Shown: piece by piece, positions 42,629-43,154 of the stretch | How positions within the stretch are numbered: the stretch's first letter is position 1 | Layout of the letters: each line of letters opens with the position of its first letter | Assembly (NCBI GenBank): GCA_938041445.1 | Contig: CALISO010000013.1 | Span: 65,092-108,245 of the forward strand | Direction: 5' to 3' | DNA length: 43,154 nucleotides | DNA from: an uncultured Saprospiraceae bacterium | Lineage (GTDB): Bacteria > Bacteroidota > Bacteroidia > Chitinophagales > Saprospiraceae | Notes under the pieces: model-generated | The model's database searches: none | What the model was told of the DNA's origin: nothing | Seen by the model: the letters and a program-made list of their open reading frames with translations, nothing else | Made by a program: the position numbers and the translations under genes

Positions 42629-43154
42629 TTACTCTTCCACATCCTCCCACACATTCTCTAGCAACTTCGCCACATCCTTCAATCTCCTCACACCTTCCTT
42701 GACCATAATCAGATAAGTCCTGGATTGTTTAAGTGTGAGACCTTGGCGAGTGCCATTGCTATTGATGTAAGTCATCATCTTGGTGAACAAGTCAGACTCA
42801 AAGTATGGTGACTGGGCATTCTTGACAAAATAGCATCTTAGCTTTTGATTCTTGAGTACGACATGTTCAAATCCGAGTTTCTTACAGATCCATCTGACTC
42901 GGAGTCCGTTAAATACTTCATCGACTTGCTTGGGTACTTTACCAAACCGATCTTCTAGAGCTTTATGGAGTTTAATTATTTCTTCTTCTGATTCGATCTT
43001 ATCTATCTGAGTGTAGATGTTGAGTCGCTCTTGGATATTGGAGATATACTCATCGGGTATCAACATCTCTACATCGGTCTCTATCTCTACATCACGTACA
43101 AAGAGATGCTTCTCTGTCATCTCCTCTTCGAAGAGTTCTTTGTATTCATTCTCC
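42629..43154 (-). CDS. mfd: Transcription-repair coupling factor Mfd, C-terminal part (5' end outside window)
   Basis: The frame is open through the right edge, where the minus strand reads ENEYKELFEEE before the internal Met at 43120. VEIETDVEMLIPDEYISNIQ, ERLNIYTQIDKIESEEEI, DRFGKVPKQVDEVFNGLRVR and the following helical region are those of the Mfd C-terminal TRCF domain (D7), which in the intact protein covers the UvrA-binding surface. Mfd displaces stalled RNA polymerase and recruits UvrA to lesions. The stop is at 42629. Confidence 0.93.
   Translation of the reverse strand, partial: ENEYKELFEEEMTEKHLFVRDVEIETDVEMLIPDEYISNIQERLNIYTQIDKIESEEEIIKLHKALEDRFGKVPKQVDEVFNGLRVRWICKKLGFEHVVLKNQKLRCYFVKNAQSPYFESDLFTKMMTYINSNGTRQGLTLKQSRTYLIMVKEGVRRLKDVAKLLENVWEDVEE

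Noticed and set aside
1-43154. tRNA or rRNA genes, insertion sequences, integrases, phage genes
   Set aside because: I looked for cloverleaf-like segments, transposase motifs and inverted terminal repeats in the gaps and saw none; a covariance-model search would be the decisive test.

Overview
The window looks like chromosome from a marine-type Bacteroidota, most likely close to the Saprospiria (inference). The reasons are: six proteins with C-terminal type IX secretion (T9SS) sorting domains; MopE-like Asp/Cys calcium repeats; a Saprospiraceae-style dockerin-like domain; Bacteroidota promoter signals (TTG, about 19 nt, TAnnTTTG) instead of Shine-Dalgarno sequences; and low GC. I see no tRNA, rRNA, CRISPR array, transposase or phage gene.

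Left part (1-11 kb), mostly ordinary genes: the 3' end of a 2-oxoacid dehydrogenase E1 beta-type gene, an unknown protein, a secreted PDZ protein, a SulP anion transporter, a large Dna2-like nuclease-helicase on the minus strand with a divergent unknown gene, a DUF937-TM-OmpA envelope protein, a strong terminator, and a secreted protein with two retropepsin-like units plus a PDZ domain.

Minus-strand operon (17.24 kb down to 10.9 kb): DUF2461 protein, mtaB, galE, an STM3941-like membrane protein, an M1-type metallopeptidase, a DUF1543 protein and a YdeI-like protein. They are packed 1-30 nt apart, with one stop/start overlap.

Secretion-rich part (17.4-41 kb): two overlapping T9SS cargo genes, the first apparently out of frame at a tetranucleotide repeat in its signal peptide; an SH3 protein; two thioredoxin-fold proteins on the plus strand; then four minus-strand genes (22.0-40.7 kb) for very large secreted proteins. 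These are a G8/CEMIP-like beta-helix protein (2152 aa), a PL6/chondroitinase-B-like lyase with three lamin-tail domains (1829 aa), a small Cys-rich protein (336 aa) and a leucine-rich solenoid protein (1760 aa). All four share MopE-like calcium repeats and a nearly interchangeable sorting domain with an unusual conserved Cys. A broken copy of that sorting domain and its 3' flank lies just upstream of the last gene, so the gene sits between direct repeats. This suggests recombination swaps the 3' secretion cassette among these genes. The two beta-helix proteins suggest surface or extracellular attack on an acidic polysaccharide such as hyaluronan, chondroitin/dermatan or alginate; there is no SusC/SusD pair in the window.

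Right end: a DUF4143-type AAA ATPase preceded by three 22-bp repeats at exact 33-bp spacing next to a good -7 promoter element, then the 3' end of mfd, cut by the window edge.
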